Shown here piece after piece: positions 1 through 8,137 of a DNA stretch of 48,811 bases (its first letter is position 1; every line of letters starts with the position of its first letter). This DNA comes from Lentisphaeria bacterium (GTDB lineage Bacteria; Verrucomicrobiota; Lentisphaeria; Victivallales; Victivallaceae). The DNA is taken from the NCBI GenBank assembly GCA_017628235.1, contig JAGBZM010000061.1:1-48811 (forward strand), in the 5' to 3' direction. Below the pieces are notes generated by a model that was not told the origin of the DNA, made no database searches, and saw only the letters and a list, made by a program, of their open reading frames with translations. The position numbers were made by a program, and so were the translations under genes.

Positions 1-1
1 A

Positions 2-109
2 GATTTCAAGCAAAAACTTGAAGAATATATTTGCTATTTCAACAATGAAAGAGTATCTTTAACATTAAAAGGAATGAGTCCGGTAAAATACCGAACCCAT
101 TCCACATAA
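2..109 (+). pseudogene. IS3-family transposase, C-terminal fragment (cut by window edge)
   Basis: An open frame enters from the left edge and ends at a TAA at 107-109, giving 35 residues. The tail contains YFNNERVSLTLKGMSPVKYR, the typical C-terminus of IS3/IS150-group OrfB transposases (usual form YYNNxRxxxxLKGxSPxxYR). OrfB carries the DDE catalytic core, but that core lies outside the window. Whether the element is whole or truncated cannot be told here. It is followed 8 bases later by a sequence that fits the right terminal repeat of the element. The family call is based on the motif. It is sure at family level and unsure at group level. Confidence 0.8.
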
Positions 110-117
110 TTTAACCC

Positions 118-136
118 GTCCAAATTTTTGGGGTCA
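118..136. repeat. Probable right terminal inverted repeat of the IS3-family element
   Basis: The stretch reads GTCCAAATTTTTGGGGTCA and ends in CA, as IS3-family ends do. It lies 8 bases after the transposase stop. Terminal repeats of IS150-like elements often read TGACCCC...TTGGAC from the outside inward, which matches. The left end is outside the window, so pairing and any target-site duplication cannot be checked. Confidence 0.6.
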
Positions 137-191
137 CATCATTATTGCGGCAGCCCATGTTTTTTCTTCAAAAAACCGGCGAACTGACTTT

Positions 192-1373
192 TCAGAGTTC
201 GGTTTTCAAGACTTTGGCCATTCTTTCAACTTTGGCCAGAGCCTCTTCCACACTGGCATCGCGGGCCAGCAGCACTCCCAGACGGCGGTGACCGCGCAAA
301 GTGCCTTTGCCGAAGATCCGCATGGAAGTATCCGGTTCTGCGAGTACTTCCGCCAGATTGCCGAAGCTCACGGCATCGGAATTACCCGCGACTTTGATCG
401 CCTTGCTGGCACTGGGACCGTGAAATGCGATATTGGGGATCGGCAGACCGAGAATAGCCCGGGCATGCAGATCAAATTCAGAAAGATCCTGAGAGATCAT
501 CGTCACCATACCGGTATCATGCGGCCGGGGACTGACTTCACTGAAAATGACCTCATCGCCGCAGACGAAAAGTTCCACTCCGAAAATACCTCTGCCGCCG
601 AGAGCATCGGTGATCTTTTTGGCGATATCCCGGGCTTTGGCGATGGCGGTTTCACTCATTTTCTGCGGCTGCCAAGACTCCTGATAGTCGCCGTCGACCT
701 GATGATGGCCAACCGGTTCAAGGAAGCTGGTTCCGCCGACATGTCTGACCGTCAGCAAAGTTATTTCAAAGTCAAAATTGACGAATCCTTCGACGATGAC
801 TTTTCCGGCTCCGGCCCGGCCGCCTTTCTGGGATTCTTCCCATGCGGCATCGATCTGATCGGCACTTTTCACCGTACTCTGGCCATGTCCGGAACTGCTC
901 ATGATCGGTTTTACTACGCAGGGCAGACCGATCTCTTTGATCGCCGCATCAAATTCTTCTCTGGTGGCGGCAAACTTGTAACGGCTGGTGGGGATACCGA
1001 GTTCTTCAGCGGCGAGCCGGCGGATACCTTCGCGGTTCATGGTCAATTGCGCGGCTTTGGCGGTCGGAATGACGGTAAAGCCTTCGCTTTCCAGTTTCAC
1101 CAGTTCGGCGGTGGCGATCGCCTCGACTTCCGGCACGATGTAATCCGGCTGCTCTTTTTCGATAACTTCCCGCAGAGCCGCGCCGTCAAGCATATTCACC
1201 GTGTATGAACGGTGAGCCACCTGCATGGCCGGAGCGTTGTCGTAACGGTCTACTGCAACTACTTCCACGCCGAGCCGCTGCATGGCGATTGCCACTTCCT
1301 TGCCCAGCTCTCCGGAGCCGCAAAGCAGAATTTTTGTTGCACTTTTGGTCAATGCTGTACCGAGTTTTGTCAT
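192..1373 (-). CDS. purT: Formate-dependent phosphoribosylglycinamide formyltransferase 2 (PurT)
   Basis: PurT makes formyl-GAR from GAR, formate and ATP in cytoplasmic purine synthesis, replacing the folate-dependent PurN step. The 393-residue product is the usual length (E. coli PurT is 392). It starts [26 protein letters not shown], where GSGELGKE is the N-terminal nucleotide-fold loop. An ATP-grasp domain follows, with [15 protein letters not shown] (ATP-binding strand and loop) and [14 protein letters not shown] near the C-terminus. I chose the ATG at 1373 because it matches the family N-terminus and has AAGGGA about 6 bases upstream. An in-frame ATG at 1418 overlaps the upstream stop (TAATG), would add 15 residues and has no good ribosome site. 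It is the last gene of a minus-strand run after the LOG-family gene. Confidence 0.95.
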   Translation of the reverse strand: MTKLGTALTKSATKILLCGSGELGKEVAIAMQRLGVEVVAVDRYDNAPAMQVAHRSYTVNMLDGAALREVIEKEQPDYIVPEVEAIATAELVKLESEGFTVIPTAKAAQLTMNREGIRRLAAEELGIPTSRYKFAATREEFDAAIKEIGLPCVVKPIMSSSGHGQSTVKSADQIDAAWEESQKGGRAGAGKVIVEGFVNFDFEITLLTVRHVGGTSFLEPVGHHQVDGDYQESWQPQKMSETAIAKARDIAKKITDALGGRGIFGVELFVCGDEVIFSEVSPRPHDTGMVTMISQDLSEFDLHARAILGLPIPNIAFHGPSASKAIKVAGNSDAVSFGNLAEVLAEPDTSMRIFGKGTLRGHRRLGVLLARDASVEEALAKVERMAKVLKTEL

Positions 1374-1417
1374 AATTTTTCCCTTCAGTTTACTATTCAA
1401 CTCTTTATTGCACCACA

Positions 1418-2110
1418 TTATTCACGATGTTCACCGATCACCGAACCGCGTTTACCGTACCGGTGACACTCTTTGAGGAAATTGACCGCCTCCTCTGCGG
1501 TATCGACCACTTCGATCAACTCCATATCCTCCGGAGAGATCATCCCGTCGGCAATCATGGTGTTTTTGAACCACTTGATCAGCGGCGACCAGAACTTTTT
1601 ATTGACAAAAATTATCGGGATCAGATTGATCTTGCCGGTCTGCACCATTGTCAGGACTTCCGATAATTCATCAAGCGTACCGAACCCGCCGGGATAGACG
1701 ATCACGGCGGTGGAATACTTCAAAAAAGAGACCTTGCGGACAAAAAAGTAGTCAAAATCCACCGACAGCGTCTGATAGGAATTGGGGTGCTGTTCCATCG
1801 GCAGCTTGATATTCAAACCGACCGATATCCCGCCTTTTTCATAAGCTCCCCGGGAAGCGGCTTCCATCACTCCGGGACCGCCGCCGGTAATTACTCCGTA
1901 ACCGGCCTGAGCGAGCAGATTGCCCAATTTCCTGGCCGAAGCGTAAACCGGATCATCCTCCCGCGTCCGGGCCGAACCGAACACGGAAACCAGCATTTTG
2001 GGCTGTTCATGCATGGCATCAAAAGATTGGACAAATTCGGCCATGATCCGCATCACCCGCCAGGAATCCATCGGCATGAATTCGATGCGCCGGTCATTGT
2101 AATTTTTCAT
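1418..2110 (-). CDS. LOG-family protein (TIGR00730-type Rossmann fold)
   Basis: The 230-residue product carries the two LOG signatures: [12 protein letters not shown] with [20 protein letters not shown] (phosphate-binding region) and [21 protein letters not shown] (PGGxGTxxE motif). Members include cytokinin riboside 5'-monophosphate phosphoribohydrolases and nucleotide 5'-monophosphate nucleosidases such as PpnN. A role in nucleotide salvage or breakdown is therefore likely, and fits the neighbouring purT. The ATG at 2110 has AAAGGAG about 7 bases upstream. The protein has no signal peptide and should be cytoplasmic. Its stop overlaps a possible upstream start of purT, so the two genes are probably cotranscribed. 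The exact substrate is not visible from the sequence. Confidence 0.85.
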   Translation of the reverse strand: MKNYNDRRIEFMPMDSWRVMRIMAEFVQSFDAMHEQPKMLVSVFGSARTREDDPVYASARKLGNLLAQAGYGVITGGGPGVMEAASRGAYEKGGISVGLNIKLPMEQHPNSYQTLSVDFDYFFVRKVSFLKYSTAVIVYPGGFGTLDELSEVLTMVQTGKINLIPIIFVNKKFWSPLIKWFKNTMIADGMISPEDMELIEVVDTAEEAVNFLKECHRYGKRGSVIGEHRE

Positions 2111-2141
2111 GTACTGCTCCTTTCCCCGCTGCAGCAGCTTA

Positions 2142-2357
2142 TCATCTGATAAGCCGGTTCAAATTACCTTTCATCCACCGTGTCAGAAGCGGACGCAAAA
2201 TGAATGCTTCTACCTCCGGAGTATTCTGAAATTGATAGTTGCAGTAGGGACAACGCAGAAACATCTCCAGATCCGCCGGAGAAATCGGCTCCTCACACTG
2301 CGGACAAAATCGGCCGGAAATGAGAAATTCCGCCTGGTCCCTATCCTGTTTTTCCAT
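2142..2357 (-). CDS. Small four-cysteine zinc ribbon protein, function unknown
   Basis: A 71-residue product with the pattern CPQC-x15-CPYC (CPQCEEPISPADLEMFLRCPYC), a classic zinc ribbon. Nothing else in it points to a function. The ATG at 2357 is preceded by AGGA 9 bases upstream. A second in-frame start at 2390 would add 11 residues (MPFCKESRIVI) and cannot be excluded. The gene lies 31 bases upstream of the LOG-family gene on the same strand and is probably the first gene of the zinc ribbon-LOG-purT unit. It diverges from lpxB. Confidence 0.7.
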   Translation of the reverse strand: MEKQDRDQAEFLISGRFCPQCEEPISPADLEMFLRCPYCNYQFQNTPEVEAFILRPLLTRWMKGNLNRLIR

Positions 2358-2376
2358 GATTACGATCCTGCTTTCC

Positions 2377-2405
2377 TTGCAAAATGGCACTTTCTGCGCT
2401 ATTTT
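2377..2405 (+). promoter_or_regulatory. Possible lpxB promoter
   Basis: TTGCAA at 2377-2382, a 17-base spacer, and TATTTT at 2400-2405 preceded by TGCGC. This resembles the promoter form seen several times in the window but has a poorer -10. It would overlap the start of the divergent zinc ribbon gene and give a leader of about 85 bases. On the opposite strand a TTGACA (2449-2454 on the plus strand) exists, but the hexamer 17 bases away is poor. Confidence 0.35.
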
Positions 2406-2495
2406 ATAAACTTGTAAAAGTTGTCATCTGATATAAGATAACGCCGTTTGTCAATAAAATCAAATCCGGCCGGCAGTCAACCGGCACAAAAAAGT

Positions 2496-3644
2496 ATGAA
2501 AAATTATTGGATCATTGCCGGAGAATCCTCCGGCGACATTTACGGTGCAGCTCTGGCCCGGGAACTGCGTCAGCTCGCCGCCGCGGAGAATGAAGAAATC
2601 ACCATCTCCGGCATGGGCGGAGTCGAAATGATAAAAGCCGGGGTGCAAGTGAAAGTCGACTCCACAGAATTGGGAGTGATCGGTATTTTTGAAGTGCTCA
2701 AAAGCATTTTCACCTTTATCCGGATATTCTTTCAATTGCTCAAAGCCGCCAAAGCCGAGCGTCCGGATGCGGTGATCCTCATTGATTACCCCGGCTTCAA
2801 TCTCCGTTTCGCCAAAAAACTGTACAAAATCGGTATTCCGGTCTACTGGTATGTCAGCCCGCAGGTGTGGGTCTGGGGCAAAAAACGGCTGCCGGTACTG
2901 GCCAAGATCTGTTCCAAAATGCTGGTGATCTTCCCGTTTGAAGTGGAAGTTTATGCCCAAACCTCTTTGCAGGCGAAATTTGTCGGCCATCCGCTGGTCG
3001 ATGTCATTGCCGCCCGGAGAGATCCGGAGATCAAACGTGATCCGGACACCTTTCTGCTGCTGCCGGGCAGCCGGAAAAATGAGATCGAACGCCTGCTGAT
3101 CCCCATGCTGGATACTGTCTGCGCGCTCCATGAAAAACATCCGCGTTTGAAATTCATTCTGGCCGCCCCCAGGGAAAAGATCGCCGTTTCCTGCCGGGAA
3201 AAGATCGCTGCCTACCGGAAAAAACATCCGGAACTTCCGGAGATCATCATCGAAACAGGCAATACCGGAAAACTCCAGCAGGCCGCCGGGACCGGACTGG
3301 CCGCCAGCGGCACTGTCACCGTCGAGTGTGCGCTATCCGGATTGCCGCTGGTGGTCGGATACAAACTCAATCTGCTGACCCTGGCTCTGGCGCGGCTGCT
3401 GGTCAAATTGTACCGGGGATACTTCACGATGGTCAATATCATTGCCGACAAAGAGGTTTATCAGGAGTTTCTGCAGTGGCACTTCTGCAAAGAAGAGCTG
3501 CTGCCGGCCGTTGAAGCGATCCTGCCGGACGGAGAACGCAGAGAGGAAGTCGAAAAAGGTATGCAGGAGGTCGCGCTGGCTCTGGGAGCAGCTTCAGAGG
3601 GTTCTGCTCTGCAGCGCGCGGCCAAAGAGATATATTTCAACTGA
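2496..3644 (+). CDS. lpxB: Lipid-A-disaccharide synthase (LpxB)
   Basis: LpxB joins UDP-2,3-diacylglucosamine and lipid X to form the lipid A disaccharide at the inner face of the cytoplasmic membrane. The product from ATG 2496 is 382 residues, the same as E. coli LpxB, and begins MKNYWIIAGESSGDIYG, where AGExSGD is the family N-terminal loop. Other family blocks are YWYVSPQVWVWGKKR, FVGHPLVDVI, LLPGSRKNEI (nucleotide-sugar site) and ASGTVTVECALSGLPLVVGYK. An in-frame TTG at 2448 would add a 16-residue tail unlike the family, so I rejected it. No strong ribosome site precedes 2496. It shows that the host makes lipid A and so has an outer membrane with LPS. pepF follows after 22 bases. Confidence 0.93.
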   Translation: MKNYWIIAGESSGDIYGAALARELRQLAAAENEEITISGMGGVEMIKAGVQVKVDSTELGVIGIFEVLKSIFTFIRIFFQLLKAAKAERPDAVILIDYPGFNLRFAKKLYKIGIPVYWYVSPQVWVWGKKRLPVLAKICSKMLVIFPFEVEVYAQTSLQAKFVGHPLVDVIAARRDPEIKRDPDTFLLLPGSRKNEIERLLIPMLDTVCALHEKHPRLKFILAAPREKIAVSCREKIAAYRKKHPELPEIIIETGNTGKLQQAAGTGLAASGTVTVECALSGLPLVVGYKLNLLTLALARLLVKLYRGYFTMVNIIADKEVYQEFLQWHFCKEELLPAVEAILPDGERREEVEKGMQEVALALGAASEGSALQRAAKEIYFN

Positions 3645-3666
3645 TTATTACTGATGGAAAAATTTT

Positions 3667-5442
3667 ATGGATAAACAGCTTATCACCTGGGATCTGACCG
3701 CACTTTACACCGGTGCCGATGCATGGGAAAAAGATTTTGCGCTGCTGCCGGAAGCGGCGGCGGCATTTTATGCATTCAAAGGAAAACTGGCCGAATCACC
3801 GGAAACATTGAAACGCGCCATCGAAAGTTCTGACAACTTTGACCGGCTGGCGGAGAAATTGTATACCTATGCCCACCTGCTCTCTGATGAAGATACTTCC
3901 ATCGGGAAAAACCGGGCCAGAGTTGACCGGATAAGTGCCAAACTTTCGGAATTGTCTGAAATGGACAGCTGGTTCGAGCCGGAAATAATGTCGATCCCGG
4001 ATGATCGGATGAAAGAGCTGCTCGCCTCCCCGGTTCTGGCATTCTACCGCCGCAGTCTGCTGGAGCTGCTCCGGGAAAAACCACACACCTTGAGCGAAGC
4101 CGAAGAACGGCTTATCGGAATGCTGGGTGATGTATTGGGCACTTCCGATGAGTTGTTTTCCACGCTCAATGACACTGACCTTGAATTCGGCAAAGTACGC
4201 AATTCAGAGGGTAAACCGGTGGAGTTGTCACACGGTTCGTGGGGCAGATTCATGGAGGAACGCAGCCGGGAAGTCCGGAAAAAGGCATTCCATCAGCTCT
4301 ATAAGCAGTACCGGAAGTACCGCAATACGCTGGCGGCGACTCTGGACGGCACGGTCAAACGCCATGTGACGATGGCCCGGATACGCCGCTTTGATTCCCC
4401 GCTGCAAGCGGCACTTTTCGCAGAGAATATCCCGGAAAACATCTACAGCAATCTGATTTCCAGTGTCCGGAAAAATCTTCCGGCTCTCTTTGAATACTTT
4501 GACTTGCGCCGCAAGATACTGCAGGTCGATGATCTGGACATGTATGATCTCTACGCGCCGCTGGTTCCGGAATGCGATCAGAGGTGCAGTTTTGCCGATG
4601 GTTCACGGTTGATAAAACAGGCTCTGGCTCCGCTGGGCGGAGAGTATGCTGCAATTCTGGATAAAGCATGGGAACAACGCTGGATCGACGCGCCCTGCCG
4701 CAAAAGCAAACGTTCCGGAGCGTATTCCGGCGGATGTTATGACAGTTACCCGTATATTTTAATGAGTTATGACGGCAGATTGAGTGATGTTTTCACCCTC
4801 GCCCACGAACTCGGTCACTCCATGCACAGCGCATTTTCCCGGAATGCCCAACACTTTCACTACGCTTCCTATGATATTTTTGTCGCGGAAGTCGCCAGCA
4901 CCTGCAATGAATTGCTCCTGTCGCACTGTCTGCTTGAACGTGAATCAGATCCCAGGATAAGAGCTTCGATCCTGGCCCGTCTGGCCGATGATATCCGGGC
5001 TACGATCTACCGGCAGACCATGTTCGCTGAGTTTGAGAAGATGATCCACGAGGATTCGGCCGACGGCATTCCGCTGACCGCCGATTATCTCTGCGAAAAA
5101 TACTATGCGCTCAATGCCGATTATCACGGCTTTATCAAGGCGGATAAGGATATCGAATTGGAATGGTCGCGCATTCCGCACTTTTACTACAATTTCTATG
5201 TCTACAAATACGCCACCGGCATGTCTGCGGCATTGAAACTCTCCCGGGATCTGCTCTCAGGAAGCGATGATGCCAAAGAACGTTATCTGAATTTCCTGAA
5301 AGCCGGCGGTTCCAAAGATCCGCTGGATATTCTGAAAGATGCCGGAGTTGACCTGACTTCACCGGAACCGGTGGATGCAGCTCTCGGATTTTTCCGGGAA
5401 ACAGTGGCAAATTTGCGCCGGACAGTGGCGGAAATAGAATAA
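3667..5442 (+). CDS. pepF: Oligoendopeptidase F-like M3 metallopeptidase
   Basis: A cytoplasmic zinc peptidase that cuts short oligopeptides. The 591-residue product has the M3 zinc site HELGHSMHS (H380, E381, H384) and a probable third ligand E408 in VAEVASTCNE, 24 residues after the second histidine as in the family. The N-terminal helical lobe and the conserved SGAYSGGCYDSYPYILMSYDGRLSDVFTLAHE approach to the active site also match PepF. No signal peptide is visible. The ATG at 3667 follows lpxB by 22 bases, with only a weak GATGGA ahead of it, so the two genes may share a transcript. Length and motifs agree with PepF rather than with the longer Dcp/OpdA type. Confidence 0.92.
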   Translation: MDKQLITWDLTALYTGADAWEKDFALLPEAAAAFYAFKGKLAESPETLKRAIESSDNFDRLAEKLYTYAHLLSDEDTSIGKNRARVDRISAKLSELSEMDSWFEPEIMSIPDDRMKELLASPVLAFYRRSLLELLREKPHTLSEAEERLIGMLGDVLGTSDELFSTLNDTDLEFGKVRNSEGKPVELSHGSWGRFMEERSREVRKKAFHQLYKQYRKYRNTLAATLDGTVKRHVTMARIRRFDSPLQAALFAENIPENIYSNLISSVRKNLPALFEYFDLRRKILQVDDLDMYDLYAPLVPECDQRCSFADGSRLIKQALAPLGGEYAAILDKAWEQRWIDAPCRKSKRSGAYSGGCYDSYPYILMSYDGRLSDVFTLAHELGHSMHSAFSRNAQHFHYASYDIFVAEVASTCNELLLSHCLLERESDPRIRASILARLADDIRATIYRQTMFAEFEKMIHEDSADGIPLTADYLCEKYYALNADYHGFIKADKDIELEWSRIPHFYYNFYVYKYATGMSAALKLSRDLLSGSDDAKERYLNFLKAGGSKDPLDILKDAGVDLTSPEPVDAALGFFRETVANLRRTVAEIE

Positions 5443-5476
5443 CACCGTTGCCGGGATCGAAGTCTTACCGGTTGGA

Positions 5477-5492
5477 AAAATTCATGAATTTT
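5477..5492. promoter_or_regulatory. Perfect 16-base palindrome upstream of a promoter
   Basis: AAAATTCATGAATTTT reads the same on both strands. It lies 35 bases after the pepF stop and ends 18 bases before the -35 of the next promoter (5511). With no loop and no T run it does not look like a terminator. A protein-binding site is possible but unproven. Confidence 0.3.
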
Positions 5493-5510
5493 GAAAAATC
5501 ATTCAGGCAT

Positions 5511-5539
5511 TTGCATTATCCGGCAAACAGTGCTATATT
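5511..5539 (+). promoter_or_regulatory. Promoter for the exported protein at 5585
   Basis: TTGCAT at 5511-5516, a 17-base spacer, and TATATT at 5534-5539 with TGC just before it (extended -10). The same TATATT box with a 17-base spacer appears ahead of several other genes here. Predicted start of transcription is near 5546, about 40 bases before the start codon. Confidence 0.7.
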
Positions 5540-5584
5540 ATTGTCAATCAGTTATAAAAATACAACTCAATGAAAGGGCTAATC

Positions 5585-6160
5585 ATGAAAAAATTTCTAT
5601 TACTGACGGTAATGCTGGCAGCCGCACTGTTAAGCGGTACGGAGCAGGATGTCATAAAAACTGTCCGTGCCTACCGGGAAGCTGCTTCTCAATTTGACTT
5701 TGCCAAAACGCTTGCCATCTGTTCACCGGACTACGAGGAGACCACCACCGCCGGAACCAAACTGACTTACGCCGACTTGCAGGAAGCTGTCAAGTCATTT
5801 GAAATCATCCGCAACAGCAACGATCTGGAAACTCTGCTCGTCGCAGCGATGAAACTGCAGGGACAGACCATGCCGGCGGAACAGCTCAAACAGATCCGCG
5901 CCATGAAAGGAACCGAACAGGAAAAAGCTCTCATTGCCGGAATCAGGCAGCAGCTCAATGCGATGAGCCTGCAAGCCAAAGCCCTGATCGCCAACTTGCA
6001 GATCATCGATTGTAAAATTTCCGGCAGCAGTGCCGCTGCCGCCCAGCTGGTTGCCGATCCGTTCAGCGGCAAAACCATCCGTACCGAATACACTCTGGTC
6101 AAAAAAGACGGCAAGTGGCTCATCCGTTCCATCGGAGCTCCCAAAATCATCAGCAAGTAA
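5585..6160 (+). CDS. Small exported protein, function unknown
   Basis: A 191-residue product with a clear signal peptide, MKKFLLLTVMLAAALLSGTEQ, with cleavage likely near residue 17-18. The mature part is mainly helical and ends in YTLVKKDGKWLIRSIGAP, a pattern seen in NTF2-like/SnoaL-like or DUF4878-like folds where a strand pair ends in GKWxI. AYREAASQFDFAKTLAICSPDY near the N-terminus fits the same idea. I do not recognise a named family. The ATG at 5585 has AAAGGG about 7 bases upstream. An ATG at 5570 would place charged residues before the signal and has no ribosome site. It has its own promoter and may be cotranscribed with the membrane protein that follows. Confidence 0.75.
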   Translation: MKKFLLLTVMLAAALLSGTEQDVIKTVRAYREAASQFDFAKTLAICSPDYEETTTAGTKLTYADLQEAVKSFEIIRNSNDLETLLVAAMKLQGQTMPAEQLKQIRAMKGTEQEKALIAGIRQQLNAMSLQAKALIANLQIIDCKISGSSAAAAQLVADPFSGKTIRTEYTLVKKDGKWLIRSIGAPKIISK

Positions 6161-6203
6161 CTGAAATTTATATTGTTCCACCGGCTTATAAAACAGAGGA
6201 ATT

Positions 6204-8081
6204 ATGATGAAAATATTGGATGGGATCGTTTTTTGGTGTATCCTTTTGATATGGTTGGTCTTTTTGCTTCTGTCACCTTTGCTGTTGTTTTGGGTGGTGG
6301 TGTTTCTTAAATGGGATGAGCCTGTGATGGGCCTGTTCATACCAATTGCCATGTTTTTGATGATAGTGTTTCTTGGTGGGGGGATAGCATCACACTATGC
6401 CTACATAAAGAGATACAAAGGAGCCCGGGCTGTATGGACGATGAGCCTGTCCGAAAGATTGGAGAAGCTGCGTAACAGTTCGCTTGACGTGAAAATAATC
6501 TTCTATCCGCCGCAAATAATCGCATGCCTGTTTCTATCATTTTTCCACTACCTGCTTCTACCATTTTTCCACTGTCTGTGGCTGATCGTTTCATATCCGG
6601 TAAGGGAGGTGCAGAAGTGTATTGATGAAGACATCTTTTGGGGCAAAGTAAACTTTTTTACTGTTTCCCGGGCAATGATCAAACGGGTTTTCAATTTTTT
6701 CCGGAATATATTTAATTGTGAAGGAACAGACTTGGAGTGTTTTTTCACAATTTCATTTCCTCTGACCATCAATTTTATTTTCAATCGGAGTAAATGGAAT
6801 TCTGTTTATTCATGGTGTTTGAATATCCAAATCATCCTTGTTTTGCTGATATTTGACCTGCCCTGGTTCTGTCTGTTGTGGACATTTGCCGGTATCTGGG
6901 GGTTTCTTTTCAACGTGGCCCCGGGAATATTCGCAAATTTCCGGTCTATGGCAAAAACAGTCCTTTTTATTGTACTGGCAATTGTGGTGATATGGTCAAT
7001 AGCTTATATGGCAACTCCGGAAAAAACTGCGGAGTTCACTTACAAAACTTCAGTGATGTGCCGCGTACCGCCGGCAACTATTGACAAGATTGCCGGAGCT
7101 TTCAAATATGTATTCGGCGATCACCACTCGCCCGCGCAGGAGGATGACAGTTATACCCCGGGCGCATCCGCAAATACTGCAAACAATTACAGCAAAACTT
7201 TCAATGAATACAAAGACAAGACCATTGGCTTTTTCAAAAAACTTTTCGGCCAGGATACCGGCAGCCGACACCAGACTGCACCTGCCAGAAGAACCAACAA
7301 TCTGTTGAGCACATCAAATACGGGCAGCTGCAGCAGTGCAAGTTCCTCAAGCAGTGCAAGTTCCTCAAGCAGTTACTCTTCTTCGAATTACAGCAATACT
7401 TACTACTCCACCTATTCCCCGGTATATGTCGGCGAATTTCAAGTGTACAATGATACCCAGCAGAATATGTTTTATTGGATGCAGGAAACCTCCAATAACA
7501 TAAAAAGCGGGGATTACAACAGGGCGATCGCCTGTGCTCAATATAACTTACGGGCAGGCCGTGAATATTTTGCAAGCACTGATGCCACAGAGGCTTCAGA
7601 TCATCTGACTCTGGCAATGCTCTGGTGGAGCGTCGGCGAAAGAAGCAACGCCCGGTCAGAGATGGAAAATATGATTTCAAAGTTGAAAAACGGCCGTTAT
7701 ACCAGCGGTTCCGGTTGCGAAAAGCGGGCGGAGATATTCCTGCAGAAAATGCATTCAGGAGATCTGCCCTCCCGCTTTGCCCCGATAGATTTCGGCGGTT
7801 ATCTTCACAATTTCATTATGGAAGTTCCCTATGCGGCACAAAGCCGGACATTGAATAAGATTTCCGCACGTTATGAAGCGATCGGCAATATGGCGGCAGC
7901 TTCGACCGCTGTATACCGGCAGCAGGGGCGGGCGCAGGCAATGATGGCCAAACATTACGCCAGCAGCGAATACCAGAAATATACCGGCAGAACCTTTTCT
8001 CCGGATAATCCTCCGGCATACGGCACGACAGACCGCGAAAGGTGGGAAGGCTGCAAACGCATTTACGATATTTTCAACTGA
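6204..8081 (+). CDS. Large membrane protein with serine-rich linker and helical C-terminal domain, function unknown
   Basis: A 625-residue product that I do not recognise. The N-terminal 270 residues hold about six hydrophobic segments (roughly 5-33, 43-66, 96-120, 175-195, 205-245 and 250-272). A serine/tyrosine-rich linker follows at about 370-405, partly built from an 18-base tandem repeat. The C-terminal region (about 410-600) is helical with alternating small and aromatic residues (GDYNRAIACAQYNL, HLTLAMLWWSVGERSNARSEM) and looks TPR-like, though no canonical TPR can be called. The ATG at 6204 has GAGGA 3 bases upstream, and a second ATG at 6207 fits that site better. The first half is markedly T-rich with TTT/TTG-rich codon use compared with neighbours. 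That may reflect membrane composition or transfer. It converges on the AraC-type gene. Confidence 0.7.
   Translation: MMKILDGIVFWCILLIWLVFLLLSPLLLFWVVVFLKWDEPVMGLFIPIAMFLMIVFLGGGIASHYAYIKRYKGARAVWTMSLSERLEKLRNSSLDVKIIFYPPQIIACLFLSFFHYLLLPFFHCLWLIVSYPVREVQKCIDEDIFWGKVNFFTVSRAMIKRVFNFFRNIFNCEGTDLECFFTISFPLTINFIFNRSKWNSVYSWCLNIQIILVLLIFDLPWFCLLWTFAGIWGFLFNVAPGIFANFRSMAKTVLFIVLAIVVIWSIAYMATPEKTAEFTYKTSVMCRVPPATIDKIAGAFKYVFGDHHSPAQEDDSYTPGASANTANNYSKTFNEYKDKTIGFFKKLFGQDTGSRHQTAPARRTNNLLSTSNTGSCSSASSSSSASSSSSYSSSNYSNTYYSTYSPVYVGEFQVYNDTQQNMFYWMQETSNNIKSGDYNRAIACAQYNLRAGREYFASTDATEASDHLTLAMLWWSVGERSNARSEMENMISKLKNGRYTSGSGCEKRAEIFLQKMHSGDLPSRFAPIDFGGYLHNFIMEVPYAAQSRTLNKISARYEAIGNMAAASTAVYRQQGRAQAMMAKHYASSEYQKYTGRTFSPDNPPAYGTTDRERWEGCKRIYDIFN
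7332..7373 (+). repeat. 18-base tandem repeat coding for a serine-rich linker
   Basis: Two perfect copies of AGCAGTGCAAGTTCCTCA (7332-7349 and 7350-7367) and the first six bases of a third. Each copy encodes Ser-Ser-Ala-Ser-Ser-Ser. The unit is a multiple of three, so copy-number change would alter linker length without shifting the frame. Confidence 0.85.
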
Positions 8082-8137
8082 CAAAAAGGTTGAGATAAAA
8101 GATTCTGCCGCTGAAAAAACTTACCGGCCCGGAAGAT

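Noticed and set aside
142..180. GTTTTTT-CTTC-AAAAAAC as a purT terminator
   Set aside because: The stem is almost only A-T, thus weak, and no T run follows on the minus strand.
288..1208. A 306-codon plus-strand open frame opposite purT
   Set aside because: purT is certain by motif and length, and the opposite frame has no recognisable features.
2448..2495. TTG at 2448 as the start of lpxB
   Set aside because: The added 16 residues are unlike LpxB N-termini and have no ribosome site; the ATG at 2496 gives the family length and start.
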